This document shows, piece after piece, positions 10,629 to 19,443 of a stretch of DNA of 59,821 nucleotides. A program made the position numbers and the translations under genes. Under the pieces are notes generated by a model. That model did not search any database. It saw nothing but the letters and a program-made list of their open reading frames with translations, and was not told the DNA's origin. This DNA comes from Salinispora pacifica CNR114 (GTDB lineage: Bacteria; Actinomycetota; Actinomycetes; Mycobacteriales; Micromonosporaceae): the NCBI RefSeq assembly GCF_000514775.1, contig NZ_KI911468.1, positions 94,819 through 154,639 on the forward strand, given 5' to 3'. Each line of letters starts with the position of its first letter. Position 1 is the first letter of the stretch.

Positions 10629-11201
10629 GTGCCCAGAGTAAGTCAGGACCAACTCGACGCGCGCCGGCAGGAGATCCTCACCGCCGCCCGGGTCTGCTTC
10701 GCCCGCCACGGGTACGAGGGCGCCACCGTGCGCCGCCTGGAGGAGGCGACCGGGCTGTCCCGTGGAGCGATCTTCCACCACTTCCGCGACAAGGACTCCC
10801 TCTTCCTCGCCGTGGCCGAGGACGATGCGGCGGCGATGGTCGAAACTGTCGCCCGTAATGGCCTGGTGCAGGTCATGCGCGATCTGCTGGCCCGGGCTGC
10901 CTCCCCCGACACGACGGGCTGGCTCGGCAGCCAGCTGGAGGTGTCGCGCCGGCTGCGCACCGATCCCGCGTTCGCCCGGCGGTGGACCGAACGGTCCGCA
11001 GCGATCGCCGAAGCCACCCGCGACCGCCTACTCCGCCAGCGCGAGGCGGGCGTCCTACGCGACGACATCCCGCTCGATGTGCTCGCCCAGTTCCTGAAGC
11101 TGGCGTACGACGGTCTGGTCCTGCACCTGGCGATGGGCCGCCCCGCCGACGACCTCGGACCGGTACTGAACCTGGTCGAGGAGGCCGTCCGCCGGCGTTG
11201 A
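10629..11201 (+). CDS. acnR: TetR-family regulator AcnR
   Basis: This 190-residue TetR-type repressor has an N-terminal helix-turn-helix (about residues 30-52, GATVRRLEEATGLSRGAIFHHF). The segment GYEGATVRRLEEATG followed by SRGAIFHHF and DK matches what I recall of Corynebacterium AcnR, the aconitase repressor. The C-terminal ligand domain ends LGPVLNLVEEAVRRR, also like AcnR. In many actinobacteria acnR directly follows acn; here three genes intervene, but the shared palindrome upstream of both genes supports the link. In Corynebacterium AcnR responds to citrate and Mg2+. The start is GTG. Confidence 0.88.
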   Translation: MPRVSQDQLDARRQEILTAARVCFARHGYEGATVRRLEEATGLSRGAIFHHFRDKDSLFLAVAEDDAAAMVETVARNGLVQVMRDLLARAASPDTTGWLGSQLEVSRRLRTDPAFARRWTERSAAIAEATRDRLLRQREAGVLRDDIPLDVLAQFLKLAYDGLVLHLAMGRPADDLGPVLNLVEEAVRRR

Positions 11202-11292
11202 CCATCCCCACCCAGACCTGCTTTGGCGGCCCTCCCCTCGGTTGGCAACGGTGACCCACAATGGGTTTCATCCCCCACGACAGGAGTGTCCG

Positions 11293-12180
11293 ATGGTCCT
11301 CCTCGCCGCCCCCAGCAACACCTGGGGCATTCCCGGCCCGGTCTTCCTCGGGCTGTACCTGGTGACCGCCGCCGTTCTCGTCGCCATCGCACTCCGACGT
11401 CGAAACGAGGTCCTGAACGGTTCGGCGTACGACGCGAACCTGCTCGGCCCCCAGCAGGTCGCCTACCTCCACGGTGGTACGCAGCTGGCGGTCTGGACAG
11501 CTCTCGCGGGGCTCCGCAGCGCTGGTGCGATCAACGTGGGCCCGGATCGACGGTTGACCGCCAGCGACTCGCTGTCCATCGGCAGCACGTCGTTGGACCA
11601 GGCCATCCACCTCGCCGCCAGCCGGGGCCTACGCGCCCAGGAACTCAGCCGAGACCGAGGGGTGCGACACGCCGTCCACCAGCTCCGCGCCGACCTGACG
11701 CGACACGGCTTGGCGATCTCCGCCGAGCAGCGGGCTGCCCTGCGCGACACGGCACTGCTACCCACCGGCCTGTTCGCAGTCGGCATGCTGCGGCTCGGGG
11801 CCGGTCTGGCGAACGAACGTCCCATCGGCTGGCTGTTCCTGATCCAGGTCGCGCTGCTGGCCGTGATAGTTCTGCTCTTCCAGCGTCCATGGCGCACCCG
11901 CAACGCCGACCGAGTTCTACGCCGGCTACGCCACCGGCACACGCACCTGGCACCCCACCACAATCCGGCCCCTGCCACCTATGGCGCCGCCGGGGCGGCG
12001 ATGGGCGTCGCCCTCTTCGGCACGGCCGCCCTGTGGGCCATGGATCCCGGCTTCGCCGAGCAGGCGCAGATCCAGCAACAGTTCCTGGCTGGTGGGACGG
12101 CAGCCGGCGGGGGCGGGACCGCCGGAGCAGGTAGCGGTGATGGCGGTGGCGGCGGCGGTGGTGGTGGGTGCGGCGGATGA
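11293..12180 (+). CDS. TIGR04222-like membrane protein with Gly9-Cys-Gly-Gly tail
   Basis: A 295-residue membrane protein. Hydrophobic segments are at about 15-34, 157-172, 179-197 and 230-250. Arg-rich stretches after the first (RRR) and third (RTRNADRVLRRLRHRH) suggest that the N-terminus and the C-terminal tail are extracytoplasmic. The soluble part (about 38-155) contains AYLHGGTQLAVWTALAGLRS, which fits the TIGR04222 domain of actinobacterial membrane proteins. The tail is Gly/Ala-rich and ends in nine glycines, Cys293, Gly, Gly, stop; this is the only cysteine in the protein. The ATG at 11293 has ACAGGAG upstream. The stop overlaps the start of the DUF692/MNIO gene by four bases. I infer that the tail cysteine is a modification site for that enzyme; the function is otherwise unknown. 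Confidence 0.85.
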   Translation: MVLLAAPSNTWGIPGPVFLGLYLVTAAVLVAIALRRRNEVLNGSAYDANLLGPQQVAYLHGGTQLAVWTALAGLRSAGAINVGPDRRLTASDSLSIGSTSLDQAIHLAASRGLRAQELSRDRGVRHAVHQLRADLTRHGLAISAEQRAALRDTALLPTGLFAVGMLRLGAGLANERPIGWLFLIQVALLAVIVLLFQRPWRTRNADRVLRRLRHRHTHLAPHHNPAPATYGAAGAAMGVALFGTAALWAMDPGFAEQAQIQQQFLAGGTAAGGGGTAGAGSGDGGGGGGGGGCGG

Positions 12181-12995
12181 CCGGTCCGGTCGGAGTGGGC
12201 ATCGGATGGCGGCCCGAGATCGCTGGCTTCGTCGCCGGACTCCCCGGGCTACCTTTCGTCGAGGTGATCGCCGAATCGGTGCCGGCCGCCGGTCCGCTGC
12301 CGGCTGAGCTCACCGCGCTGCGGGAACGCGGCGTGGCCGTCGTGCCGCACGGGGTGCGGCTCTCCCTCGGCAGCGCCGAACCGGTCGATTCGGCCCGGGT
12401 AGCTCACCTGGTCGCGGTGGCTGAGCTGACCGACGCGGCGCTGGTGAGCGAGCACATCGCCTTCGTCCGGGCCGGCGGGTTGGAGGCTGGTCACCTGCTG
12501 CCCCTACCGCGCAGCAGGGAGGCGGTGACGGCGGTCTGCGCCAACGTCGCCCGCGCCCAAGCCGAACTGCCGGTGCCGATCGCGCTGGAGCCGATCGCCG
12601 CGCTCTTCGACTGGCCCGACGACGAACTGGACGAGGCGGCGTTCCTCACCGAGATCCTGGACCGCACCGGCGCCCACCTGCTGCTCGACATCGCCAACGT
12701 CTACGCCAACGCCCGCAACCGCGGCGCCGACCCGCTCGACCTGCTGGACCGGCTGCCGCTGGAACGGGTCGCGTACGCGCACGTGGCCGGCGGGGCCGAA
12801 CAGGACGGTTACTACCACGACACCCACACCAGCCCAGTGTCCCGGCCGGTACTCGACCTGGTGGGTGAGCTGTGCGCTCGTCACAGACCGCCGGCCCTGC
12901 TGCTGGAGCGGGACGGAAACTACCCCCCGGCCGCTGCCCTCCGCGCCGAGTTGGACGCGCTCGCCGCCGTCGGTGGTCTGCCGGTGATCACATGA
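12177..12995 (+). CDS. DUF692 / MNIO multinuclear iron enzyme
   Basis: This 272-residue TIM-barrel protein belongs to the family that includes MbnB (methanobactin), TglH and BufB. These multinuclear non-heme iron enzymes modify cysteine or neighbouring residues in peptides. Expected metal-site motifs are all present: HGVRLSLG (His58), SEHIAF (Glu92, His93), LEPI (Glu138), DIANVY (Asp171, Asn174), AHVAGG (His202), DTHTSP (Asp215, His217) and LERDGNYP (Glu244). The N-terminal GVGIGWRPE is the family opening. ATGA overlaps couple it to the membrane protein upstream and to the partner gene downstream. The likely substrate is the Gly-Cys tail of the upstream protein, an inference from the coupling and from how the family works. 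Confidence 0.92.
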   Translation: MTGPVGVGIGWRPEIAGFVAGLPGLPFVEVIAESVPAAGPLPAELTALRERGVAVVPHGVRLSLGSAEPVDSARVAHLVAVAELTDAALVSEHIAFVRAGGLEAGHLLPLPRSREAVTAVCANVARAQAELPVPIALEPIAALFDWPDDELDEAAFLTEILDRTGAHLLLDIANVYANARNRGADPLDLLDRLPLERVAYAHVAGGAEQDGYYHDTHTSPVSRPVLDLVGELCARHRPPALLLERDGNYPPAAALRAELDALAAVGGLPVIT

Positions 12996-13498
12996 ACCCC
13001 ACCAGCCCGGCGAACGTACCGGCGACGCAGCCCACCGGCCCGACGGAGACCACGCTGGCCGCCCGGCAGGCCGCCCTCGTCGCCGCTCTGGTGGCCGGCG
13101 CCCCGCCGCCACCAGGTTTCGTTCCGGAAGCGCTGGCCGCGACCCGGACCGCCCTGCTGCGTAAGCGGGCCGGCGAGGTGGCCCGGTACTGGCCACTGCT
13201 CGCCACCGGCCTGCACCCGCGGTGGCTGGAGGTGTTCCAGCACTGGGCGGCCGGGCGACCGCCCGCCGGTGCCCCTCGCGAGGGTTGGGATCTGGCCCGC
13301 TACCTACACGGCGCCGGTGAACTGCCGCCGTTGGGGGCGGACGAGTTGGCCTGCCGGCAGGCCGGATACCACTACCCGGAGCCGGGTCGCCCGCCCCGGC
13401 CACGCCGGCTGCCGTCCTGGGGGCGGGTCGGCGGCGCCGTCGCGATTCAGTTCGCCGGGCGGGTGCGCCTCCTGCGTCCCGCCCGCCGCCAGCCCTAG
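12992..13498 (+). CDS. DUF692/MNIO partner protein, DUF2063-like
   Basis: A 168-residue, mostly helical protein translated from an ATG that overlaps the MNIO stop (ATGA). The segment RQAALVAALVAGAPPPPGF followed by ALLRKRAGEVARYWP and HPRWLEVFQHWA resembles the N-terminal helical domain of DUF2063/MbnC-type partner proteins, which bind the substrate peptide and complex with MNIO enzymes. It also resembles the actinobacterial SCO6045-like group, as far as I recall it. The C-terminus is Pro/Arg-rich (PRRLPSWGRVGG). I infer a recognition or scaffold role; the family call is moderate. Confidence 0.65.
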   Translation: MNPTSPANVPATQPTGPTETTLAARQAALVAALVAGAPPPPGFVPEALAATRTALLRKRAGEVARYWPLLATGLHPRWLEVFQHWAAGRPPAGAPREGWDLARYLHGAGELPPLGADELACRQAGYHYPEPGRPPRPRRLPSWGRVGGAVAIQFAGRVRLLRPARRQP

Positions 13499-13539
13499 CC
13501 AACCCCGCCGGCGGGCACCGGATACGGCAGGATCAGGGC

Positions 13540-14301
13540 ATGGATCTCGGCCTGACTGACCGCGTGTACGTACTCACCGGTGCTTCCCGGGGCCTCGGCT
13601 ACGCGACCGCGGCGGCGCTCGTCGCGGACGGGGCGCGCGTCGTCCTCGCCGCCCGGGACGCCGACGCGGTGACCGCCGCCGCTGACCGCCTCGGTGGCCC
13701 CGCGTACGCCGTCGGTGTGACCGCCGACCTGGCCGACCCGGAACTGCCCGAGCGGCTGACGGCGGCCGCCCGGGACGCGTTCGGGCGGCTGGATGGCGCG
13801 CTGGTGTCGGTCGGCGGCCCACCGCCGGGTAGCGCGGCCACGGTGACCGACGTGCAGTGGCGCAACTCCTTCGAAACGATATTCCTCGGCACCGTCCGAA
13901 TGGCCCGGACCGTCGCCGCCGCGTTGCCCGCTGGCGGGGCGATCGGACTGGTGCTGTCCACCTCGGCCCGGGCGCCGCTGGCCGGCCTGGGCATCTCCAA
14001 CGGCCTCCGGCCCGGCCTGGCCGGGGTCGCCAAGGATTTGGCCGACGAGTACGGCCCCCAGGGCGTCCGGGTGGTGGGGCTGCTGCCCGGGCGGCTCCTG
14101 ACCGACCGGAGCGCGCAGCTCTTCGCCGCCGCCGGGGACCCCGCACAGGCCCGCGCCACGGCGGAGGCGGAGATCCCGCTCCGCCGGCTGGGTGAGCCGG
14201 CGGAGTTCGGCCGGGTGGCGGCGTTCGTGCTCTCCCCCGCCGCCAGCTACCTGACCGGAATCACGCTACCGGTGGATGGCGGCGCGCTGCGCGGGCTGTA
14301 G
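13540..14301 (+). CDS. SDR-fold oxidoreductase lacking the Tyr-Lys pair
   Basis: This 253-residue Rossmann protein has an intact nucleotide-binding loop (TGASRGLG, about residues 13-20) and C-terminal PVDGG as in 3-oxoacyl-ACP reductase-like SDRs. The catalytic Tyr-x3-Lys is replaced: at the aligned place the sequence is ISNGLR, with Ser153 and Arg157 where Tyr and Lys are expected. The STSAR serine before it is kept. It may be a cofactor-binding protein or an SDR subgroup with altered chemistry. It follows the MNIO cassette by 41 bases on the same strand, so cotranscription is possible, but it may be an independent gene. Confidence 0.85.
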   Translation: MDLGLTDRVYVLTGASRGLGYATAAALVADGARVVLAARDADAVTAAADRLGGPAYAVGVTADLADPELPERLTAAARDAFGRLDGALVSVGGPPPGSAATVTDVQWRNSFETIFLGTVRMARTVAAALPAGGAIGLVLSTSARAPLAGLGISNGLRPGLAGVAKDLADEYGPQGVRVVGLLPGRLLTDRSAQLFAAAGDPAQARATAEAEIPLRRLGEPAEFGRVAAFVLSPAASYLTGITLPVDGGALRGL

Positions 14302-14346
14302 TTGGCGGCCAGTCCCACAGCAGGCCACGGTCGGGGGCAGCGCTGG

Positions 14347-16335
14347 CTAGTTGGCGGCGGCCGGCGGCAGCGCCTCCTCGGCGACGTAAGAGCGCATCGG
14401 CAGCGTCACCGGTTCCGGCCCGGTCGCGTCCTGGTACGGCGTCGGCGAGTCGGCGACCGCGAACTGCGTCCGGTACAGCTCGGCGTAGAGCCCGCCCAGG
14501 ACGACCAGCTCCTCATGTCGCCCCTGCTCGACGATCCGCCCCTGATCGAGTACGAGAATCTGGTCGGCCTCTCGCACCGTGGAGAGCCGGTGCGCGATGA
14601 CCAGCGCGGTCCGCCCCGTCAACGCCACCGAGAGCGCCTGCTGCACCGCTGCCTCGCTTTCCGAGTCCAGATGCGCGGTGGCCTCGTCGAGGATCACGAT
14701 CGAGGGTGCCTTGAGCAGAACCCGGGCGATCGCGATGCGTTGCTTCTCCCCGCCGGAGAAGCGATAGCCACGCTCACCCACCACCGTGTCCAGGCCGTCG
14801 GGCAACGCCCGCACCAGGTCCGCCACCTGCGCACCGGCGAGGGCAGCCCAGAGTTCGTCGTCGGTGGCCGCCGGCTTGGCGTACCGCAGGTTCTCGGCGA
14901 TGGTCTCGTGGAACAGGTGTGAATCCTGGGTGACGACACCGATCTCGTCGCGCAGGGAGTCCAGGCTGGCGTCCCGGACATCAACCCCGCCGACGAGTAC
15001 CTGACCGTCGGTAACGTCGTAGAGCCGAGAGATCAGCATGGACAGGGTCGACTTGCCCGCACCGGAGGGCCCGACCAGGGCGACCATCTGCCCCGGCTGG
15101 ACGGTGAACGACACCCCCCGGAGCACCGGCTCGGTGGCCGTCCGATCGAGGGCGGCGACCTCCTCCAGAGACGCCAGCGAGATCTCGGCGGCGCTCGGAT
15201 ACTGGAAACGCACCGACCGGAACTCGACCCGTCCGTCGCCCCGCGGCACGGTGACGGCGGCGGCCTTCTCGGTGATGGCGGGTTGTAGGTCGAGCACCTC
15301 GTAGACCCGGTCGAACGAGACCAACGCACTCATCACGTCAACCCGTACGTTGGACAGCGCGGTGAGTGGGCCGTAGAGCCGGGTGAGTAGTAGCGCGAGC
15401 GTGACGACGGTGCCGGCACTGACGCTGCCGGTGACTGCCAGCCACCCGCCCAGCCCGTAGGTGAGCGCCTGTGCGAGCGAGGCCACCAGCAGCATCGCCA
15501 CGAAGAAGGTCCGCGAGTACATCGCGGACTGGATGCCGATGTCCCGGACCCGCTCGGCCCGCGCGGTGAACCGGCGTGCCTCGTTGTCGGGCTGGCCGAA
15601 GAGCTTGACCAGCAGTGCTCCGGAGACGCCGAAGCGCTCGGTCATCGTCGCGTTCATCTTCGCGTCGAGGTTGTAGGACTCGCGGGTGATCTCGGCGAGG
15701 CGCCGCCCGACCCGACGGGCCGGAATGATGAACACCGGCAGCAGCACCAGCGACAGCGCGGTGATCTGCCACGAGAGGGTGAACATCACCGCCGCGGTGA
15801 GCACCAGCTGGATGACGTTGCTGACCACCCCGGACAGGGTCGAGGTGAACGCCCGCTGGGCTCCGAGCACGTCGTTGTTGAGTCGGCTGACCAGCGCACC
15901 GGTCTGCGTCCGGGTGAAGAACTGCAACGGCATCCGCTGGACGTGGTCGTAGACCCGGGTCCGCAGGTCGAGAATGATGCCCTCACCGATGCGGGCCGAG
16001 TACCACCGTTGGGCGAGTGAGAGCAGCGCATCTGCCACCGCGAGCGCGGCAATCACCAATGCCAGCCGAACGACCAGGGCGGATGCCTCGGTGCCGCCCC
16101 GGGTGATGGCGTCGATCACCTTACCGGCGAGCACCGGGGTGGCGACCCCGATCATCGCGGCCAGCACGACGGTAGCCAGGAAGACGACGATGTCCCGCCG
16201 GTACGGCTGGGCGAAGCCGACGATCCGACGCGCCACCCCGCGCTGGAGCCGGTGCGCCGAGATCTCGTCGTGGCTACGCATCGACCGGAGCATGCTCCAG
16301 CCGCCCATGCCGCCGCCGGACATCGGATTGGACAC
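14347..16335 (-). CDS. ABC exporter half-transporter
   Basis: This 662-residue fusion carries an N-terminal six-helix type-I exporter domain (about 35-330) and a C-terminal ATPase. Walker A is GPSGAGKST (about residue 420), the signature is FSGGEKQR, Walker B is VILDEAT and the H-loop is IAHRLS. The substrate is unknown; it probably exports lipids, drugs or peptides as a homodimer, and no partner half-transporter is adjacent. The GTG at 16335 is chosen because GGAGG lies 5 bases upstream; GTG 16341 would overlap that site. The insertion after the first ATPase beta-strand (YPSAAEISLASLEEVAALDR) is a feature of this actinobacterial subgroup. It is convergent with the SDR gene. Confidence 0.92.
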   Translation of the reverse strand: MSNPMSGGGMGGWSMLRSMRSHDEISAHRLQRGVARRIVGFAQPYRRDIVVFLATVVLAAMIGVATPVLAGKVIDAITRGGTEASALVVRLALVIAALAVADALLSLAQRWYSARIGEGIILDLRTRVYDHVQRMPLQFFTRTQTGALVSRLNNDVLGAQRAFTSTLSGVVSNVIQLVLTAAVMFTLSWQITALSLVLLPVFIIPARRVGRRLAEITRESYNLDAKMNATMTERFGVSGALLVKLFGQPDNEARRFTARAERVRDIGIQSAMYSRTFFVAMLLVASLAQALTYGLGGWLAVTGSVSAGTVVTLALLLTRLYGPLTALSNVRVDVMSALVSFDRVYEVLDLQPAITEKAAAVTVPRGDGRVEFRSVRFQYPSAAEISLASLEEVAALDRTATEPVLRGVSFTVQPGQMVALVGPSGAGKSTLSMLISRLYDVTDGQVLVGGVDVRDASLDSLRDEIGVVTQDSHLFHETIAENLRYAKPAATDDELWAALAGAQVADLVRALPDGLDTVVGERGYRFSGGEKQRIAIARVLLKAPSIVILDEATAHLDSESEAAVQQALSVALTGRTALVIAHRLSTVREADQILVLDQGRIVEQGRHEELVVLGGLYAELYRTQFAVADSPTPYQDATGPEPVTLPMRSYVAEEALPPAAAN

Positions 16336-16436
16336 GCTCACCTCCGGGTCATCGGGCCGACCACAACCTCCGGGTCGATTCTCCCGACGCCTGTGACAAC
16401 CCGGTAAGTAACCCGAATCTTCCCGTACGGCCCTTA

Positions 16437-17204
16437 CTACTCTCCCCGGCCGGCGAGTTCCCGCAGCCGCCGGGTCTGCGCCTCCCGTTCAGCCCGTTCC
16501 TGCTCGGCCGGGGTCCGGCCGGACGCACCGGCGAGCAACGCCTTGATCTCCACGACCGCGTTCCGGTCATTGGCGAGCAGCCCCGCCGTCAGGTCGCTGA
16601 CCGCGCCGGCCAGCTCCCCGGTCGGCACGACCAGAGTTGCCAGCCCAATCCGGTCCGCCTCGGCGGCGTCCAACCGCCGCCCGGTGGCGCAGAGCTCCAG
16701 GGCTCGCGAGTAGCCCACGAGCTCGACCAGGCGCTTGGTGCCAGCCAGATCGGGGACCAGACCGAGCGTCACCTCGGCCATGGAGAACCGGACATCCTCG
16801 GCAAGAACCCGCAGGTCGCAGGCGAGCGCCAGCTGAAAGCCCGCGCCGATCGCATGCCCCTGCACCGCTGCGACCGACACCAGGTCAGGGCGGTGCAGCC
16901 AGGTGAAGGCGTCCTGGAACTCGGCGATCCGGTCCGCGCACTCCTGCTCGGGCAGGGTGGACAGCTCGGCGAAGGAACCCGGCCCAGAAGCACCCGCCAC
17001 GGAAAGGTCAAGGCCAGCGGAGAAGGCCCGGCCCGCACCGCGGACGACCACGACGCGTACGTCACCGGGGAGCTTCCGGGAGAAGTCGCGCAGCGCCTGC
17101 CACATCGCCGGAGTCTGCGCGTTGAGCACGTCGGGCCGAGCCAGCGTGACCGTGGCCACCGCCCCGTCACACTCCAGCCGGACCCCGGTCGCCTCGGCAG
17201 TCAC
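16437..17204 (-). CDS. Enoyl-CoA hydratase/isomerase family protein
   Basis: This 255-residue crotonase-fold protein has the oxyanion-hole segment GAGRAFSAGLDL and the second glycine HAIGAGF. Of the two catalytic glutamates of crotonase (Glu144 and Glu164), only the second is kept, as Glu144 in AEVTLG. The first is Gln124 in GAGFQLALA, at the correct 20-residue spacing. It may therefore be an isomerase, hydrolase or other CoA enzyme and not a classical hydratase. The GTG at 17204 gives the family-typical N-terminus (TGVRLECDGAVATVTLARP); no strong ribosome binding site is seen, and the longer frame to 17549 covers a separate upstream gene. Confidence 0.82.
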   Translation of the reverse strand: MTAEATGVRLECDGAVATVTLARPDVLNAQTPAMWQALRDFSRKLPGDVRVVVVRGAGRAFSAGLDLSVAGASGPGSFAELSTLPEQECADRIAEFQDAFTWLHRPDLVSVAAVQGHAIGAGFQLALACDLRVLAEDVRFSMAEVTLGLVPDLAGTKRLVELVGYSRALELCATGRRLDAAEADRIGLATLVVPTGELAGAVSDLTAGLLANDRNAVVEIKALLAGASGRTPAEQERAEREAQTRRLRELAGRGE

Positions 17205-17250
17205 CGGGCGGCCCGGGGAACGGTGCTGATGGGTGACGCCGCTCGGTGGC

Positions 17251-17478
17251 TCACGCCTTCTTGCGACGCCGGGCGCCGCCGCGCTGCCGCAGCTGCACCC
17301 CGGACTCGGTGAGCACCCGGTGGATGAATCCGTAGGAACGGCCGGTCGAGGCCGCGAGCGCACGGATGCTCTCCCCCGAGGTGTACCGCTTGACCAGGTC
17401 CTTGGCGAGCGTCTGACGCTCGGCCCCGACGATCCGGCGACCCTTCTCAGTGCTGGTGGCTGTGCCAGTGGCTGCCAT
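17251..17478 (-). CDS. Small helix-turn-helix DNA-binding protein
   Basis: A 75-residue basic protein with one helix-turn-helix (about 36-60, SIRALAASTGRSYGFIHRVL) and a C-terminal RQRGGARRRKKA tail suited to DNA contact. It resembles a family of very small actinobacterial HTH proteins, possibly including the Streptomyces nucleoid-associated protein Gbn (SCO1839); this link is from memory and unverified. It is probably a nucleoid-associated or global regulator and not an operon-specific one. Its upstream gap (17479-17623) is comparatively AT-rich and should contain its promoter. Confidence 0.75.
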   Translation of the reverse strand: MAATGTATSTEKGRRIVGAERQTLAKDLVKRYTSGESIRALAASTGRSYGFIHRVLTESGVQLRQRGGARRRKKA

Positions 17479-17623
17479 ACTGTGTCCTCACGTCCCAGAC
17501 TGTGCGGTTCGGATACGGTCCCACCTATTAGACCGCCTCGAACGATCATGCGCCAGATATCAACTATTCGCCAACCGACACGCTATGTAATGTCGGCTTC
17601 CCGATACCAAGGCCCACGATCGG

Positions 17624-19228
17624 TCAGGCCAGCTCGACCAACTCCAGGAGGTCGTCACTCCAGGCGTCCTCGTCCCCGTCGGGCAGCAGGATGGCCCGAT
17701 CCGGCTTGAGCGCGGTCACCGCGCCCGGGTCGTGCGTGACCAGCACGATCGCACCGGGATAGCGAGCGATGGCGTCCAGCACCTGCTCCCGGCTGACCGG
17801 GTCGAGGTTGTTCGTCGGCTCGTCCAGCAGCAGCACGTTCGCACCGGAGCAGACCAGAGTAGCCAGGGCCAGCCGGGTCTTCTCCCCACCGGAGAGCACT
17901 CCGGCGGGCTTCTCCACGTCCTCCCCGGAGAAGAGGAACGCACCGAGGATCCGGCGCAGATCGGTGTCACTCTGCTCCGGCGCGGCGCTGCGCATGTGCT
18001 CCAGGATCGTCCGCTGGACGTCCAGGGTCTCGTGCTCCTGGGCGTAGTAGCCCAGCCGGAGGCCGTGCCCGGGCCGCACCTCGCCGGTATCCGGTTCCAG
18101 CAGGCCACCGAGGATCCGCAACAGGGTGGTCTTGCCGGCGCCGTTGAGGCCGAGGATCGCCACCCGGGAGCCGCGGTCGACCGCGACATCCACATCGGTG
18201 AAGATCTCCAACGACCCGTACGACTTCGACAGTCCACTCGCGGTCAGCGGGGTACGACCGCACGCCGCGGGGGTGGGGAAGCGCACCTTCGCCACCTTGT
18301 CGGAGACCCGGACCTCCTCCAAACCGGAGAGCAGCCGCTGGGCCCGCCGAGCCATGTTCTGGGCGGCGACGGTCTTGGTGGCCTTGGCCCGCATCTTGTC
18401 CGCCTGCGCCATCAGCGCGCCGGCCTTCTTCTCCGCGTTGGCCCGCTCCCGGCGGCGACGCCGCTCGTCGGTCTCCCGCGCCTCCAGGTACGCCTTCCAC
18501 CCAAGGTTGTAGACGTCCACCACCGAACGGGTGGCGTCGAGGAACCAGACCTTGTTGACCACCGCCTCCAGCAGAGCGGCGTCGTGGGAGATCACGATCA
18601 GGCCACCCTTGTGGTTGGCGAGGAACCCGCGCAGCCAGGTGATCGAGTCGGCGTCTAGGTGGTTGGTCGGCTCGTCGAGCAGCAGGATGCCGCCGCCGTT
18701 CTCGCCCGCGTCGCGGAACAGAATCCGCGCCAGTTCGATCCGGCGGCGCTGGCCACCGGAGAGGGTGCCGATGGTCTGGGCCAGCGCCCGGTCGGGGAGC
18801 CCGAGGTTGGCGCAGATGCGGGCCGCCTCCGCCTCGGCCGCATATCCGCCGAGCGAGGCGAACTGGTCTTCCAGCGTGCCGTAGCGGCGGACCAACCTGT
18901 CTTCCGGCGCCTCGGCGAGCTTCGCCTCCAGCTCCGCCATCCGGGTCATCAGCTGGTCGAGGCCGCGGGCGGAGAGGACCCGATCTCGTCCGGTGACGTC
19001 GAGATCCCCGGTACGCGGATCCTGCGGCAGGTAGCCGATGTTGCTGCGGCGGTCGAGCTGACCGGCGTACGGCTGCCCCTCTCCGGCCAGCACCTTCAGC
19101 GTCGTGGTCTTGCCGGCGCCGTTGCGGCCGACCAGGCCGATCCGGTCCCCCGGCTGCACCCGCAGCGTGGTGTCGGAGAGCAGGATTCGGGAGCCGGCGC
19201 GGAGTTCCAGGCCGGTGGCAGTGATCAT
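17624..19228 (-). CDS. ABC-F family ATPase (ribosome-associated)
   Basis: This 534-residue protein has two ABC ATPase domains and no membrane segments. Walker A motifs are GRNGAGKTT and GLNGAGKTT; signatures are LSGGQRRR and LSGGEKTR; Walker B motifs are LLLDEPTNHLD and LLLDEPTNNLD. Between them is the charged linker (ARETDERRRRRERANAEKK onward) that in ABC-F proteins reaches the peptidyl-transferase centre. Family members act as translation factors or antibiotic-resistance proteins at the ribosomal E site. The start ATG 19228 gives MITATGLELRAGSR; the frame to 19282 is ignored. It lies 215 bases downstream of acVLRF1 on the same strand, another ribosome-acting protein. Confidence 0.9.
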   Translation of the reverse strand: MITATGLELRAGSRILLSDTTLRVQPGDRIGLVGRNGAGKTTTLKVLAGEGQPYAGQLDRRSNIGYLPQDPRTGDLDVTGRDRVLSARGLDQLMTRMAELEAKLAEAPEDRLVRRYGTLEDQFASLGGYAAEAEAARICANLGLPDRALAQTIGTLSGGQRRRIELARILFRDAGENGGGILLLDEPTNHLDADSITWLRGFLANHKGGLIVISHDAALLEAVVNKVWFLDATRSVVDVYNLGWKAYLEARETDERRRRRERANAEKKAGALMAQADKMRAKATKTVAAQNMARRAQRLLSGLEEVRVSDKVAKVRFPTPAACGRTPLTASGLSKSYGSLEIFTDVDVAVDRGSRVAILGLNGAGKTTLLRILGGLLEPDTGEVRPGHGLRLGYYAQEHETLDVQRTILEHMRSAAPEQSDTDLRRILGAFLFSGEDVEKPAGVLSGGEKTRLALATLVCSGANVLLLDEPTNNLDPVSREQVLDAIARYPGAIVLVTHDPGAVTALKPDRAILLPDGDEDAWSDDLLELVELA

Positions 19229-19443
19229 GTCGGAAGACTCGCTCTCGGGGTGGAAGGGCTGACTCAGGGCACGCGAAAGCACCGGCGGGCCGGAGGACCG
19301 TCGGTGCGGGGCGGTTCAGCCTTCGCAGAGCAGCACGCGCCAATTGTACCGGGACACCCCCCACCCGGTCCTGCGGATAACGCCGCCAAGATCACTGACC
19401 GGCCTCGGGCCGCCCGCCGGGGTGGCCGGCGCCGACCAACCGG

